Shown: positions 19,754 through 30,626, numbered from the stretch's first letter. The stretch is DNA of 64,000 bases from Spongiibacteraceae bacterium (GCA_028280715.1 JANQLG010000003.1:1-64000), one strand, 5' to 3'. Notes: a model not told the origin generated them from the letters alone. Made by a program: numbers and translations.

Positions 19754-20635
19754 TTAAGGTTTGACGGCAAGAATATCGGTTCGAAGATTTCTCAGGATAT
19801 TTTCTACGGTGTTGCCGATGAGTTTGCCTTTAACGCCTTTTCGTCCGACGGTACCGGCAACGACGATGTCTGCTTTTATGTTATTGGCTAGGCTCGGTAT
19901 CACTTTTTCAGGTCTGCCAAGTTTGATATGGACGTTTTCGGGATCTATTTTGTGAGCTTGGCAGAATTTATCTATAGCTGGCTGCAGTTTTTTACGTTTT
20001 TCATTCGCGTATTTTTTGGGGTTGATTAAATCCATATCAGCTAGAGGTTCGGGGATTGTTAAGGCGAACCCGATATGTAACTCCTCATCAAGGTGTGCTG
20101 CCATAGCCTTGGCCTGCTCTATAATTTTGGTATTCAGTGACTGTTTGGATTTCACTGTGCTGGCAAAATCCAGTGCTGCGAAAACTCTTGGTTTTTTCTT
20201 CCAGCTTTTGCCACTGGTAATCATTACCGGTGCCGAGCAGTCTCTGAACAATTGCCAATCAGTAGATGTGTAGAGAAAGGTTTCCGACCGATTGCCGGAT
20301 TTTATCACCATGTCGACGGGATGATTGTTGCAATAGGCACAGATCGCTTTGCTGATATCTTTGCCCCACATCACTTTTACATTGAGTGTTTTTTTATCAA
20401 TTTTTAGTGATTTTAATGCATCGGCAATTTCATCTGTGCGCTTACTTAAAACAAATTTTTCTAATTGTTTACGGCTTAGTTTGGCAGCTTTTAGATCGTC
20501 GGGATTTTGAACGCTGGCATAACCGAAGCCGAGTAATGTGATTTTTGCCTTGGTTTGTGCTTTGAGGTGTAAGGCACGCTTTAGCGCGGAGTTCGTACCA
20601 CCTTTGGGGTCGGCGATTACCAAAATATTTTTCAT
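19754..20635 (-). CDS. Tandem universal stress protein, UspE-like
   Basis: 293 residues comprising two Usp domains, about 1-145 and 150-293. The second carries the ATP-binding G-x2-G-x9-G(S/T) pattern in GTVGRKGVKGKLIGNTVENI, and the end ILAVKP is typical. The first domain lacks an equally clear motif. Two-domain UspE-type proteins are cytosolic and are induced on growth arrest or stress. The ATG at 20635 is preferred over a GTG three bases upstream because AGGAG stands seven bases before it. It is convergent with rplQ. Confidence 0.9.
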   Translation of the reverse strand: MKNILVIADPKGGTNSALKRALHLKAQTKAKITLLGFGYASVQNPDDLKAAKLSRKQLEKFVLSKRTDEIADALKSLKIDKKTLNVKVMWGKDISKAICAYCNNHPVDMVIKSGNRSETFLYTSTDWQLFRDCSAPVMITSGKSWKKKPRVFAALDFASTVKSKQSLNTKIIEQAKAMAAHLDEELHIGFALTIPEPLADMDLINPKKYANEKRKKLQPAIDKFCQAHKIDPENVHIKLGRPEKVIPSLANNIKADIVVAGTVGRKGVKGKLIGNTVENILRNLRTDILAVKP

Positions 20636-20761
20636 CACATCACTCCTATTGTGTGCACGGCCACAGTATTTATTTAACGTTAGCTTATTTATTCGTTAGT
20701 GTCTTTGATTGTAGTCAGGATTTTTTACCTTGAACAATTACTTTATGCAGCGGATTGACAG

Positions 20762-23584
20762 TTAAGAGAGTAATGGTTTCAGGAATCGGCCTGTGTGTGA
20801 GTGTTTAACCTTGGCAACATCTTCCGGTGTGCCATTGGCAATAATTTCACCGCCGCCGCTACCGCCCTCTGGACCTAGATCAACAATCCAGTCGGCTGTT
20901 TTAATAACATCCAGGTTATGCTCTATGACGACTATGGTGTTGCCGTGATCGCGAAGTCGATGAAGTACGGTTAGCAGTTGCTGAATGTCGTGAAAGTGTA
21001 GCCCTGTAGTTGGCTCATCCAGTATATATAGTGTTTTACCTGTGTCCCGTTTGGAGAGCTCTTTAGCGAGTTTTACTCGCTGTGCTTCACCGCCGGACAA
21101 TGTAGTAGCAGCTTGTCCTAATTTGATATACGAGAGGCCCACATCCTGCAGGGTTTGCAGTTTTTTCGCGATAGAGGGAACGTTCTGAAAGAAGTTCGCC
21201 GCATCCTCGATAGTCATGTCTAACACTTCGTGAATATTTTTTCCCTTGTAGCGTATTTCCAGGGTCTCGCGGTTGTAGCGTTTGCCCTTACAGACATCAC
21301 AGGGAACGTAAATATCAGGGAGGAAGTGCATTTCTACTTTGGTGACACCGTCACCCTGGCAAGCTTCACAGCGACCGCCTTTGACATTAAAGCTAAAGCG
21401 TCCTGGCTTGTAACCGCGTGAGCGGGCTTCCTGTGTGCCAGCAAACAATTCGCGCACGGCTGTAAATATACCGGTGTAAGTAGCGGGGTTCGACCGCGGA
21501 GTGCGGCCAATAGGGCTTTGGTCAATATCGATACATTTATCGAGCTGATCGAGGCCTGTGACTTCTTCGTAGGTTTCAGCTGTAAGCGTCGAAGCGCCAT
21601 TTAACTCAGTAGCGGCTATGGGATAAAGTGTACCGTTTATCAGTGTGGATTTTCCTGAGCCGGAGACTCCAGTTACACAGGTCATAAGTCCTATGGGGAT
21701 TTCCAGTGTAGCATTTTGCAGATTGTTGCCGGTTGCTCCTGAGAGCTGAATAATTTTCTCTTCATCATAAGGAGTACGTTGTGCTGGAACGGCAATGCTT
21801 TTTTTACCGGAGAGATACTGGCCTGTTAATGATTTCTTTGCCTTGAGGATTTTTTGGTAGGTGCCTTCGGCTACAATTTCACCACCGTGTACACCTGCGC
21901 CTGGGCCGATATCAATAATATGATCGGCTAGACGGATGGCTTCTTCATCGTGTTCTACCACTATCACAGTATTGCCTAAATCACGTAGGTGAGTCAGCGT
22001 GTTTAATAGGCGCTCGTTGTCGCGCTGATGCAAACCAATCGAAGGCTCATCAAGTATATACATAACGCCGACCAGACCAGCACCGATTTGGCTAGCTAGG
22101 CGGATACGCTGAGCTTCTCCACCAGAGAGTGTATCGGCACTGCGATCGAGCGTAAGATAATTTAGCCCGACATCGACTAAAAAGGTGAAACGGTCTTGCA
22201 GCTCTTTAAGAATTTTTTCCGCAATTTTGCCCTGGCGCCCGGTCAGTTTCAGTTGATCAAAGTAATCGCGTGCTTCGCCTACGGGCATGGCCGTAATAGA
22301 GGGTAAATCTCTATTTTTTACAAAGACGTTACGGGCTTCTTTTCGCAACCGTGTGCCGTGACAATCGGGGCAGGGTTGAGTGCTGAGGAATTTTGCTAAG
22401 TCTTCGCGAACCGTCTGTGATTCAGTATCGCGATAGCGCCTTTCCATATTGGGAATGATGCCTTCGAAGCGGTGTGTGCGCTGAAAGATATCGCCGCGAT
22501 CATTGACGTAACTGAAGCTGATTTCCTCTTTGCCAGAACCATGCAGAATAATTTTCTGGTGTTTTTTCTTGAGCTTGTTAAAGGGTGTGTCGATATCAAA
22601 ACCGTAATGATCCGCCAGGGATTGCAGCATATGAAAGTAATAAACACTGCGCCGATCCCAGCCGCGAATAGCTCCTTCTGCGAGGCTGGCTTCAGGGTGT
22701 TGAATTAAGCGATCCTGATCAAAGTACTGTTTAACCCCCAGACCATCACAACTTTCACAGGCTCCGGCAGGATTGTTAAAGGAAAATAGACGAGGTTCCA
22801 GTTCGCTGATGCTGTAGCCACATACAGGGCAGGCAAACAGGGCTGAAAACAGGATGTCGTCCTGTTCTCCTTCCATGAAACTGACGGTTGCTATGCCGCT
22901 GGTTAACTCTATTGCAGTCTCAAAGGATTCGGCCAGGCGAATGGCAATATCCTCACGAACTTTAAATCGGTCGATAACAACTTCGATGGTGTGTTTTTTG
23001 TTTTTTTCCAGTTCCGGAGTGTCATCGAGATCAACAACCACGCCGTCCACTCTGGCGCGGACAAAACCATTGGCGCGTAGTTGTTCAAACACATGCAGAT
23101 GCTCACCTTTGCGTTCTTTTACGATCGGAGCCAGCAGCATTAACTTACTGCCTGTAGGTAGGGCAAGAACAGTGTCCACCATTTGGCTGATGGTTTGTGC
23201 TTCAAGCGTGATGTGATGATCTGGACAACGCGGTTCGCCAACCCGGGCAAACAATAAACGCAGATAGTCGTAAATTTCGGTAATGGTGCCGACGGTAGAG
23301 CGAGGATTGTGTGAAGTGGATTTTTGTTCTATTGAAATAGCTGGAGACAGACCTTCAATATGATCGATATCTGGTTTCTCCATCATTGACAAAAACTGGC
23401 GTGCATAGGTGGATAACGATTCCACATAGCGGCGCTGCCCTTCAGCATAAAGTGTGTCAAAGGCCAGCGAAGATTTACCTGATCCGGAAAGACCGGTAAT
23501 CACTACCAGCTTATCGCGAGGGATTTCCAGATCGATATTTTTAAGATTGTGGGTTCTCGCCCCTCTGACCAGAATGGTGTCCAT
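20762..23584 (-). CDS. uvrA: UvrABC excision nuclease subunit A
   Basis: 940 residues, full length. Two ABC ATPase halves: Walker [15 protein letters not shown] near residue 32 and [14 protein letters not shown] near residue 640, with signature motifs [14 protein letters not shown] and [14 protein letters not shown]. Zinc fingers are seen at [10 protein letters not shown]...CESCDGLG and at CEACQGDG...CDVCKGKR. UvrA dimers find bulky DNA lesions and load UvrB in nucleotide excision repair. It diverges from ssb across about 210 bases. I looked for a LexA box (CTGT-N8-ACAG) there and saw none. Confidence 0.98.
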   Translation of the reverse strand: MDTILVRGARTHNLKNIDLEIPRDKLVVITGLSGSGKSSLAFDTLYAEGQRRYVESLSTYARQFLSMMEKPDIDHIEGLSPAISIEQKSTSHNPRSTVGTITEIYDYLRLLFARVGEPRCPDHHITLEAQTISQMVDTVLALPTGSKLMLLAPIVKERKGEHLHVFEQLRANGFVRARVDGVVVDLDDTPELEKNKKHTIEVVIDRFKVREDIAIRLAESFETAIELTSGIATVSFMEGEQDDILFSALFACPVCGYSISELEPRLFSFNNPAGACESCDGLGVKQYFDQDRLIQHPEASLAEGAIRGWDRRSVYYFHMLQSLADHYGFDIDTPFNKLKKKHQKIILHGSGKEEISFSYVNDRGDIFQRTHRFEGIIPNMERRYRDTESQTVREDLAKFLSTQPCPDCHGTRLRKEARNVFVKNRDLPSITAMPVGEARDYFDQLKLTGRQGKIAEKILKELQDRFTFLVDVGLNYLTLDRSADTLSGGEAQRIRLASQIGAGLVGVMYILDEPSIGLHQRDNERLLNTLTHLRDLGNTVIVVEHDEEAIRLADHIIDIGPGAGVHGGEIVAEGTYQKILKAKKSLTGQYLSGKKSIAVPAQRTPYDEEKIIQLSGATGNNLQNATLEIPIGLMTCVTGVSGSGKSTLINGTLYPIAATELNGASTLTAETYEEVTGLDQLDKCIDIDQSPIGRTPRSNPATYTGIFTAVRELFAGTQEARSRGYKPGRFSFNVKGGRCEACQGDGVTKVEMHFLPDIYVPCDVCKGKRYNRETLEIRYKGKNIHEVLDMTIEDAANFFQNVPSIAKKLQTLQDVGLSYIKLGQAATTLSGGEAQRVKLAKELSKRDTGKTLYILDEPTTGLHFHDIQQLLTVLHRLRDHGNTIVVIEHNLDVIKTADWIVDLGPEGGSGGGEIIANGTPEDVAKVKHSHTGRFLKPLLS

Positions 23585-23795
23585 GCGTGTAAAACTCTAC
23601 CTCTAACAATCAACTCGATACGAGTGTGGCCGCAAACCGACCATTATAAGTGCCGTTGCTCCTTGGACGCAAAGTGAGTTGAGTTTCTTGTTGTCTTGTC
23701 CTCAGTCATTAAATGGGCAAAGGCGTAGAACTTGGTGATAGGGATGCGGTATAGTTCTGCAATGTTTCAAAACGATAATAGTGTTGGAGAGTTCA

Positions 23796-24290
23796 ATGGC
23801 CCGCGGCATAAATAAAGTGATCTTAATCGGTAATCTGGGGAATGACCCTGAACAAAAATCCATGCCGAGTGGTAGTGCGGTAACCAATATCACGGTGGCC
23901 ACTTCAGAGAGTTGGAAAGATCGGCAAACCGGGCAGCAGCAGGAGCGAACCGAATGGCACCGAGTGGTGTTTTTTAATCGTTTGGCAGAAATTGCCGGGC
24001 AATACCTCAGCAAGGGCTCCAAGGTATATATTGAGGGCTCATTGCGAACCCGCAAGTGGCAGGATCAAAATGGCCAGGATCGTTACACTACTGAGATAGT
24101 GGCCAACGAAATGCAAATGCTGGATAGTCGTGGTGCTCAACAGGCCAGCCAAAGCAGCTACGATAATGGTGGCTATTCGCAGGCTGCTCCTCAACAATCA
24201 GCTCCGCAGCAATCAGCCCCACAGTCTACTCAGGCCGCCACTGCTCCAGCTGCGGGCTTTGATGATTTTGATGATGATATTCCATTCTAA
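23796..24290 (+). CDS. ssb: Single-stranded DNA-binding protein
   Basis: 164 residues: OB-fold domain 1-110 ([60 protein letters not shown]), a Gln/Pro/Ala-rich linker with [10 protein letters not shown] repeats (about 135-150) and the acidic tip DDFDDDIPF that binds partner proteins. The ATG at 23796 is chosen over an in-frame GTG 15 bases upstream because GGAGA lies between them as the ribosome binding site. It is divergent from uvrA. Confidence 0.97.
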   Translation: MARGINKVILIGNLGNDPEQKSMPSGSAVTNITVATSESWKDRQTGQQQERTEWHRVVFFNRLAEIAGQYLSKGSKVYIEGSLRTRKWQDQNGQDRYTTEIVANEMQMLDSRGAQQASQSSYDNGGYSQAAPQQSAPQQSAPQSTQAATAPAAGFDDFDDDIPF

Positions 24291-24304
24291 ATAGGCGGTA
24301 GTCG

Positions 24305-25246
24305 GTGAAAATTCTGGTCATTGCTCTGGAAGGACAGATTCGCGATGCGCTGGAAAGACAATTTGCGGTACGACAGCGCGCCTGCCAGTGCGTAGGGCCG
24401 GAATGGTTTCAGTCTGGTTTAAAACAATCAGAATCCAGTTCAAAACGAAAGACTCAGCAGCAAATTTGCTTATCAATTCCTTCAGATATCAGCTTTGTGG
24501 TTAATACGCTCAGTCTGGAGCGTGTTAGTGCCTGTGATGAACAAGATCATGCTAATCTGGCGTCTCTAGTAGAAGTCTGTTCACAGGCAAAGGTGCCTCT
24601 AATCCATCTCTCATCCAGTGAAGTTTATGATGGAGAAGATGGTGGTTTGCATCGCGAAGATCAGCCTGTTAATCCTTTAAGTACCGTCGGGGTTGCGCTG
24701 GCTCGGATGGAGGAGCAGGTTGGAATAGGGTGCGAACGGCATATTATCTTGAGAGTTGGCCCATTATTTAGTTCGATGACGGGTAATCTGTTGACTAATT
24801 TGCTTGAGAAGTTGTCAGCGGGTAGCACATTGCCATTATCGAGTACGAGTAAATGTGCGCCAATACATACCAGTGATCTGGCAAGAGTGATTTCCGCAAT
24901 CATTGATCAGTTAAGTTGTGGAGCTGAATGCTGGGGGGCTTATCACTATTGCAGTGCTGACTCAGTCACTTTTTACCAGTTTGCCGAAATAGTGGTCGCT
25001 ATTGCATCGCAATATACTGAGATTAACAGCGATATTACTGAATCGGTGGATGATGCAGACTTGGTTTGGTTCAAGCCGCTAATGAACTGCAATCGTATTT
25101 TGAATACCTTTGGTATTAAGCAGCTGCCCTGGCGTGCATTTATTGCTCCGACACTGAAAAAAATCTATCAGCCCAATGAGTATTTGCAGGAGCCTGGTAG
25201 TACTCAATCCATGCCTTATATACAGAAGGAGAATTTTGATGAGTAG
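24305..25246 (+). CDS. RmlD-like sugar-nucleotide-binding protein, catalytic residues lost
   Basis: 313 residues from a GTG start. The layout follows the RmlD/extended-SDR family: IPLIHLSSSEVYDG-like strand near residue 100, REDQPVNPLSTVGVALARME, RVGPLFSS, and a C-terminal domain with HTSDLARVISAIID and YHYCSADSVTFYQFAEIV. However, the N-terminal GxxGxxG dinucleotide motif is not apparent and the YxxxK pair is replaced at VGVALARM. It may be a binding or structural protein rather than an enzyme. It follows ssb by 14 bases and overlaps moaB by 8. Confidence 0.7.
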   Translation: MKILVIALEGQIRDALERQFAVRQRACQCVGPEWFQSGLKQSESSSKRKTQQQICLSIPSDISFVVNTLSLERVSACDEQDHANLASLVEVCSQAKVPLIHLSSSEVYDGEDGGLHREDQPVNPLSTVGVALARMEEQVGIGCERHIILRVGPLFSSMTGNLLTNLLEKLSAGSTLPLSSTSKCAPIHTSDLARVISAIIDQLSCGAECWGAYHYCSADSVTFYQFAEIVVAIASQYTEINSDITESVDDADLVWFKPLMNCNRILNTFGIKQLPWRAFIAPTLKKIYQPNEYLQEPGSTQSMPYIQKENFDE

Positions 25247-25775
25247 TATTCCTGGTGATCGCCACAGTATTGGTATCGCGGTATTAACCGTTTCCGATAC
25301 CCGCACATTGGAAACCGATAGTTCTGGCCAGTTGTTAGTTGATAGCTTGTTACAGGAAGGACATCGATTGGTCGATCGACAAATTGTCATTGATGATATT
25401 TATAAGATTCGCGCAGTGCTTTCTGATTGGATTGCGCATGCCGACGTTCAGGCCGTGTTGGTGACCGGTGGTACTGGCTTTACAGGCCGTGACTCTACGC
25501 CCGAAGCCGTTGCTGTTTTGTTTGATAAGAAAGTAGAAGGGTTTGGTGAGCTATTTCGACAGCTTTCATTCGATGAGATTGGTACATCGACAGTGCAATC
25601 TCGTGCTCTGGCGGGGTTGTCTAACGGTACAGTCATTTTCTGTTTGCCGGGCTCCACCAATGCTTGCAAAACCGGCTGGAGCAAGATTATTCGGGATCAG
25701 CTGGATAGTACCTATAAGCCCTGTAATTTTGTCGGCGTTTTAAAAACCGATGCTGAACTGAAGCAGCATAGTTAG
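25239..25775 (+). CDS. moaB: Molybdopterin adenylyltransferase-type protein MoaB
   Basis: 178 residues from an ATG with AGAAGGAGAATTTTG ahead; a longer frame extends upstream within the preceding gene and is rejected. MogA/MoaB fold: [20 protein letters not shown] at the N-terminus, [20 protein letters not shown] (the GGTG-x-x-x-RD motif) near residue 75, and [19 protein letters not shown] near residue 130. It takes part in molybdenum cofactor synthesis, activating molybdopterin for metal insertion by MoeA, its neighbour 30 bases downstream. Confidence 0.93.
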   Translation: MSSIPGDRHSIGIAVLTVSDTRTLETDSSGQLLVDSLLQEGHRLVDRQIVIDDIYKIRAVLSDWIAHADVQAVLVTGGTGFTGRDSTPEAVAVLFDKKVEGFGELFRQLSFDEIGTSTVQSRALAGLSNGTVIFCLPGSTNACKTGWSKIIRDQLDSTYKPCNFVGVLKTDAELKQHS

Positions 25776-25805
25776 TGCTGACTCCGTCTTTACCTTAGGT
25801 GTGTC

Positions 25806-27020
25806 ATGAGAAAGCAGCTTATGCCTCTTGAAGAGGCACTTGCTAAAATTATCAGTAGAGCTAATCTGGTTACTGATCAGCAAATGGTGCCATTGCTTGA
25901 AGCATTGGGCAGAGTGTTGGCAGAGGATCAGTGTTCCACCGTAGATGTGCCTCCCTGTGACAATAGTGCTATGGATGGATACGCACTATGTTTTGCTGAT
26001 TTGGCGGCCAGTGATTACTTATTACCTATCAGTCAGCGAGTAGCTGCTGGTGAGGTAGGCCGTCCTTTGGAAGAGGGAACTACTGCCAGAATTTTTACTG
26101 GTGCGCCGGTACCGGAAGGTGCTGATACTGTAGTGATGCAGGAAGATACCAAGCAAGTGTCAGAGTCAGTGCGTATTAGTCGTGAGGTGGCATTGGGAGA
26201 TAATGTCAGGCCACGCGGGCAGGATATCGCGAAAGATAGTGTGGTGCTGAAGAAGTGGCAGACACTAAAACCGCAAGATATCGGTTTGCTGGCTTCCATT
26301 GGTATTACGCATGTGCCGGTTTTAAGACGGCTAAAGGTGGCGGTGTTATCTACGGGTGATGAGCTGGTGGAGCCAGGTAAGCCATTGGGCCCGGGACAAA
26401 TATACAACTCCAATCGATATACGCTTTCTGCCGTGCTGATGGCCTTAGGTTGTGAAGTGATTGATGGTGGTATCGTAGCAGATGATTTTCAACAAACCTG
26501 TGATCAACTGGAGTATGCTGCCAGTCAAGCTGATCTGATTATTTCTTCCGGTGGTGTGTCGGTCGGTGAAGAAGACCACGTCAAGGCAGCTGTGGAATCG
26601 CTGGGCGAGTTGATGTTGTGGAAGTTGAATATCAAGCCTGGTAAACCACTGGCTTTTGGTCGAGTGAAAGACACACCGTTTTTCGGACTGCCTGGCAATC
26701 CTTCTTCAGTATTTGCCACCTTCTGTTTGACGGTGCGTCCTTATATCAAAGCCTGTCAGGGTCAAAGAGAAGTGTCTTCGCTGTTAGTCGAGGTGGTAGC
26801 TGATTTTGATCGTAGTGGTTCAGAAAGACGCCAGGAGTATTTAAGAGCGCGTGTGGAAGAGGAGGTTGGTGTATTAAAGGCACGTTTATACGCCAATCAA
26901 AGCTCGGGGGTTTTGGCTTCGGTGAGCTGGGCAAATGCGCTGTTGGTGATGCCGCCTAAACAGGCTGTTGTTAAGGGCGATAAGGTGAAGGCTTTGTTGA
27001 TGAGTGAGCTGCTGACATGA
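25806..27020 (+). CDS. moeA: Molybdopterin molybdenumtransferase MoeA
   Basis: 404 residues. Domains I-IV of MoeA are visible: DVPPCDNSAMDGYAL near residue 45, RIFTGAPVPEGADTVVMQED near residue 96, VAVLSTGDELVEPGKPLGPG and IISSGGVSVGEEDHVKAAVE in the MogA-like domain III, and the KPGKPLAFGRV/FFGLPGNPSSVFATF segment before domain IV. It inserts molybdate into adenylylated molybdopterin. Likely cotranscribed with ssb-RmlD-like-moaB, ending at the terminator at 27056. Confidence 0.96.
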   Translation: MRKQLMPLEEALAKIISRANLVTDQQMVPLLEALGRVLAEDQCSTVDVPPCDNSAMDGYALCFADLAASDYLLPISQRVAAGEVGRPLEEGTTARIFTGAPVPEGADTVVMQEDTKQVSESVRISREVALGDNVRPRGQDIAKDSVVLKKWQTLKPQDIGLLASIGITHVPVLRRLKVAVLSTGDELVEPGKPLGPGQIYNSNRYTLSAVLMALGCEVIDGGIVADDFQQTCDQLEYAASQADLIISSGGVSVGEEDHVKAAVESLGELMLWKLNIKPGKPLAFGRVKDTPFFGLPGNPSSVFATFCLTVRPYIKACQGQREVSSLLVEVVADFDRSGSERRQEYLRARVEEEVGVLKARLYANQSSGVLASVSWANALLVMPPKQAVVKGDKVKALLMSELLT

Positions 27021-27055
27021 CAGAACTTGAATTATTAAATAAAAGAATCATCAGT

Positions 27056-27083
27056 AAAAAAGCCGGCGTTAGCCGGCTTTTTT
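27056..27083. terminator. Bidirectional terminator between moeA and fabB
   Basis: GCCGGC at 27062-27067 pairs with GCCGGC at 27072-27077 across a GTTA loop, and flanking A6 and T6 tracts extend the stem, giving T tracts on both strands for the converging moeA and fabB transcripts. Confidence 0.9.
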
Positions 27084-27104
27084 GCTCTCAATGAAAGGTC
27101 GGTA

Positions 27105-28322
27105 TTATCCGTTATATTTTTTGAAGACCAAGCTGGCATTGGTGCCACCAAAGCCAAAACTATTCGACATGGCCAGTTGAATATCAACATTATCCCGTCT
27201 TTGCTGAACGATATCGAGGTCAGCTGCGGCTTCATCCAGGTTCTCAATATTGGCAGAAGCGCAGATAAAGTTATTTTCCATCATCAGTAACGCGTAAATC
27301 GCTTCCTGTACACCTGTAGCACCCAGCGAGTGGCCGGTCAATGACTTGGTGGAGCTTACTGGTGGGCATTCGCCGCCGAAGGCTTCAGTAATAGCTTTCA
27401 GCTCCTGGATATCACCTGCCGGGGTTGAGGTGCCGTGTGAGTTAATATAATCCAGCTTACCATCAACAGTAGATAGAGCCTGTTCCATGCAGCGAACGGC
27501 TCCTTCACCACTTGGAGCTACCATGTCATAGCCATCTGATGTGGCGCCGTAACCAACCACTTCAGCATAGATCTTAGCGCCGCGGGCTTTGGCGTGTTCC
27601 AGCTCTTCCAGAACTACCATGCCACCGCCGCCTGCGATAATAAAGCCGTCGCGATTGGCGTCATAGGCACGAGAAGCTTTATCTGGGGTATCGTTGTATT
27701 TTGTTGATAGGGCGCCCATGGCGTCAAATAGGCAGCTCTGAGTCCAGTTTTCTTCTTCGCCGCCGCCAGCAAAGATAATGTCCTGTTTGCCGTATTGAAT
27801 TTGCTCTAGAGCGTTACCAATACAGTGGGCACTGGTGGCACAGGCTGAGGAAATTGAATAGTTCACGCCTTTGATTTTAAAGGGGGTGGCCAGACAGGCA
27901 GACACGGTGCTGCCCATAGTTGCAGTTACGCGGTAGGGACCCACGCGCTTAACACCGCGCGCTCTGAGAATATCTGCTGCTTCAATTAGGTTGGCTGAAG
28001 AGGCGCCGCCTGAGCCGGCGATAATGCCGGTGCGAACATTAGAAACTTGATCTTCGCTAAGCCCTGAGTCTTTTACCGCCTGATCCATGGAAATGTAGGC
28101 GTAGGCGGCAGCATCGCCCATAAAACGTAACTGTTTGCGGTCAATATGCTCTTTGAAATCGATGTCGACTGTGCCTGAAATCTGGCTTCTGAAGCCCAGC
28201 TCTTCGTACTGGGGGTTGAATTTAATGCCTGATTTGCCTTCTTTCAGTGAATTCAGAACAGCTTCTTTGTCGGTACCGATACAAGACACAATGCCTAATC
28301 CGGTAATAACAACTCGTCTCAT
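27105..28322 (-). CDS. fabB: 3-oxoacyl-ACP synthase I (KAS I)
   Basis: 405 residues. Thiolase-fold condensing enzyme with the nucleophile Cys in [20 protein letters not shown] and the His pair in [12 protein letters not shown] and [13 protein letters not shown]. The N-terminus [16 protein letters not shown] is typical of FabB. It extends the cis-unsaturated acyl chain and, with FabA, is essential for unsaturated fatty acids in gammaproteobacteria. It lies 101 bases downstream of fabA on the same strand. Confidence 0.97.
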   Translation of the reverse strand: MRRVVITGLGIVSCIGTDKEAVLNSLKEGKSGIKFNPQYEELGFRSQISGTVDIDFKEHIDRKQLRFMGDAAAYAYISMDQAVKDSGLSEDQVSNVRTGIIAGSGGASSANLIEAADILRARGVKRVGPYRVTATMGSTVSACLATPFKIKGVNYSISSACATSAHCIGNALEQIQYGKQDIIFAGGGEEENWTQSCLFDAMGALSTKYNDTPDKASRAYDANRDGFIIAGGGGMVVLEELEHAKARGAKIYAEVVGYGATSDGYDMVAPSGEGAVRCMEQALSTVDGKLDYINSHGTSTPAGDIQELKAITEAFGGECPPVSSTKSLTGHSLGATGVQEAIYALLMMENNFICASANIENLDEAAADLDIVQQRRDNVDIQLAMSNSFGFGGTNASLVFKKYNG

Positions 28323-28423
28323 GGTAAACCTCTTTTTTATGTGCTTTTTGCCGCACTGTTGTCACGGCAAGAATAACGATTTTTAGCCCTGTTGGGTATA
28401 ACTATTGTCTTTGTCGTGACTGA

Positions 28424-28948
28424 TCAGAACTGCATGTTTTCGGGAGTAAATACTCCTACTCGCAGGTCTTTCGCGGTATAAATGACCTCGCCATCGACAG
28501 CTACGGTGCCATCAGCAATACCCATCACCAGTTTGCGCTCAATCACTCGCTTTAGGTGCAGGTGGTAGGTGACCAGTTTGGCATCTGGCAGGATTTGGCC
28601 AGAGAATTTGATTTCGCCGGCTCCTAAAGCGCGCCCGCGGCCTTTATTGCCGCGCCAACTCAAGTAAAAACCAACTAGCTGCCACATGGCATCAAGACCA
28701 AGACAGCCAGGCATAACCGGGTCGCCTTTAAAGTGACAGTCAAAAAACCACAGGTCGGGATTGATATCGAGCTCGGCTATGATTTGGCCCTTGCCGTAAT
28801 CTCCGCCATCGTGAGTCATATTAGTGACACGATCAATCATCAACATATTGTCAGTGGGTAGTTGCGCGTAACCTTCTCCGAATAGTGTGCCCGCGCCAGA
28901 GGCCATGAGTTCTTCCTTGGTGAATGAATTTTGATCGTGTTTTGACAT
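28424..28948 (-). CDS. fabA: 3-hydroxydecanoyl-ACP dehydratase/isomerase
   Basis: 174 residues, a hotdog fold. The catalytic His lies in [20 protein letters not shown] and the Asp in [34 protein letters not shown] is also typical. It makes and isomerises trans-2-decenoyl-ACP, the branch point to unsaturated fatty acids. The ribosome binding site is GAAGGAGAG. The fabA-fabB order is the normal arrangement in this class. Confidence 0.97.
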   Translation of the reverse strand: MSKHDQNSFTKEELMASGAGTLFGEGYAQLPTDNMLMIDRVTNMTHDGGDYGKGQIIAELDINPDLWFFDCHFKGDPVMPGCLGLDAMWQLVGFYLSWRGNKGRGRALGAGEIKFSGQILPDAKLVTYHLHLKRVIERKLVMGIADGTVAVDGEVIYTAKDLRVGVFTPENMQF

Positions 28949-29125
28949 GATGCAGTCCGAGTTGAAGGAGAGAAATAAGAAATTTCTAGGGTTATTTTTA
29001 GCTTTACATACTCAAAAGATCGGCAATTGTAATCGAAGCGTGTCTGCAAGCCAATAATTGCCACGATTAAGCTGTTGATTGGACTGGGAATATTGAAAGC
29101 TATCCATTAGGATTGTGGGCCGCCG

Positions 29126-29260
29126 ATGAGTAAAAATACCCTTTGGTACCTGCGGATTTCCCGTTCTGGGGCGATTTTAGTAGGGGTTTTTAGCTGCTTT
29201 TTGGTGAATAGAGCTATAACCGAAAAGTGGCTTTGGGTGATTAAGTTTGAGGAAGAATAA
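29126..29260 (+). CDS. Small single-span membrane protein (44 residues)
   Basis: An ATG at 29126 opens a 44-codon frame that ends in TAA at 29258-29260, directly abutting the GTG of ugd. The protein has a basic N-terminus (MSKNTLWYLRISRSG), a hydrophobic helix (AILVGVFSCFLVN) and a C-terminal part with Trp and acidic residues (EKWLWVIKFEEE). No family recognised. An AGGA lies 13 bases upstream, a poor distance, so translation is uncertain. Stop/start abutment suggests coupling to ugd. Confidence 0.4.
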   Translation: MSKNTLWYLRISRSGAILVGVFSCFLVNRAITEKWLWVIKFEEE

Positions 29261-30601
29261 GTGCGAATTGCAGTGATTGGCACCGGTTATGTTGGTTTGG
29301 TAACTGGCGCGTGTTTTACAGAAATGGGCAACCATGTGGTTTGTGTCGATGTGGATGAGGCAAAGCTGGATAGCCTTAGACGCGGAATTATTCCCATTTA
29401 CGAACCAGGGTTAGAGTCAATCGTAACTTCTGCTGTTGAATCGGGTTTGCTGGAGTTCAGTTCTGATTTGGGTGAGGCCATTCAGGAAGCTGAATATATT
29501 TTTATAGCCGTAGGTACACCTCCAGGTGAAGACGGATCTGCAGATCTAAAATATGTGTTACAGGTAGCGAAGCAGATTGGTCAATCCCTGCAGCACTATT
29601 CTATTGTGATCGATAAGTCGACGGTTCCGGTTGGCACCGCAGAAAAGGTTAAATCCGCTATTGATGCAGAGCTTGCCGCCAGAGGTGTAGAGATCGAGTT
29701 TGATGTGGTGAGCAACCCGGAGTTTCTTAAAGAAGGGGCTGCTGTCAATGACTTTATGCGTCCTGATCGGGTGGTTATAGGTACGGATAGTGAGAAAGCG
29801 CGGCAGAAAATGTCAGCTTTGTATAGTTCATATGTTCGTTCCAGTGATCGTTTGATCTGCATGGGTGTTAAAGATGCTGAAATGACCAAATATGCAGCCA
29901 ATGCCATGTTGGCGACAAAAATCTCTTTTATGAATGAAGTCGCTAACTTATGTGATTATGTTGGCGTCGATGTGGAGAATGTTCGTAAGGGGATTGGTTC
30001 AGATAGTCGTATTGGTTATTCGTTTATCTATCCTGGTTGTGGTTACGGTGGTTCCTGTTTTCCAAAGGATGTTAAGGCCCTAGTGCATACTTCGCAGCAA
30101 GCAGGGTTTGATCCGCAATTACTGCAGGCAGTTGAGGCTAGAAATCGTAAACAGAAATCGCTGTTGTTTACGAAAATCAGTGATTATTTTAACGGTGAAA
30201 TCTCGGGAAAAAACATTGGTGTTTGGGGGTTGGCATTTAAACCTGGTACTGATGATATGCGAGAGGCTCCTTCAATTGTGCTGATAAAAGCGTTGATTGA
30301 AGCTGGTGCCAAAGTAAAGGCCTTTGATCCTGTGGCCAGAGAAACCGCAGCCAGGGAATTTCCAGCTGAGTGGTTAGAAGATAGGCGATTGCAAATTTTG
30401 GACTATCAGTATGACGTGCTAAAGCAGGCCGATGCCATGGTACTGGTGACAGAATGGAAGCGTTTTCGTCAGCCGGACTTTGAGGCGATGAAGGAATTAA
30501 TGACCACTTCGGTTATTTTTGATGGGCGTAATCAATATGATCCGGCTTATTTGTCAGAAGTAGGCTTTGATTATATTGGTATTGGTCGCCGCAATAGTTG
30601 A
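29261..30601 (+). CDS. ugd: UDP-glucose 6-dehydrogenase
   Basis: 446 residues from a GTG start (the coding frame begins right there with the dinucleotide fold VIGTGYVGLVTGACFTEMG). Catalytic Cys is in YPGCGYGGSCFPKDVKAL near residue 260; STVPVGTAEKV and VSNPEFLKEGAAVNDFMRPD are other family motifs; the C-terminal domain has WGLAFKPGTDDMREAPS. It oxidises UDP-glucose to UDP-glucuronate, a precursor for acidic exopolysaccharides. First enzyme gene of a sugar-nucleotide run with manC, galU and manB. Confidence 0.95.
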   Translation: MRIAVIGTGYVGLVTGACFTEMGNHVVCVDVDEAKLDSLRRGIIPIYEPGLESIVTSAVESGLLEFSSDLGEAIQEAEYIFIAVGTPPGEDGSADLKYVLQVAKQIGQSLQHYSIVIDKSTVPVGTAEKVKSAIDAELAARGVEIEFDVVSNPEFLKEGAAVNDFMRPDRVVIGTDSEKARQKMSALYSSYVRSSDRLICMGVKDAEMTKYAANAMLATKISFMNEVANLCDYVGVDVENVRKGIGSDSRIGYSFIYPGCGYGGSCFPKDVKALVHTSQQAGFDPQLLQAVEARNRKQKSLLFTKISDYFNGEISGKNIGVWGLAFKPGTDDMREAPSIVLIKALIEAGAKVKAFDPVARETAAREFPAEWLEDRRLQILDYQYDVLKQADAMVLVTEWKRFRQPDFEAMKELMTTSVIFDGRNQYDPAYLSEVGFDYIGIGRRNS

Positions 30602-30626
30602 TGGCAGTGAAATAAAAAGACTGTAA

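Noticed and set aside
23585-23795. Possible LexA (SOS) box between uvrA and ssb
   Set aside because: I looked for CTGT-N8-ACAG, as in E. coli, and found none; damage control of this pair is not supported here.
24181-24240. Short repeats in ssb as a CRISPR or tandem repeat
   Set aside because: They code for the Gln/Pro/Ala-rich linker ([10 protein letters not shown]) of SSB and lack spacer structure.
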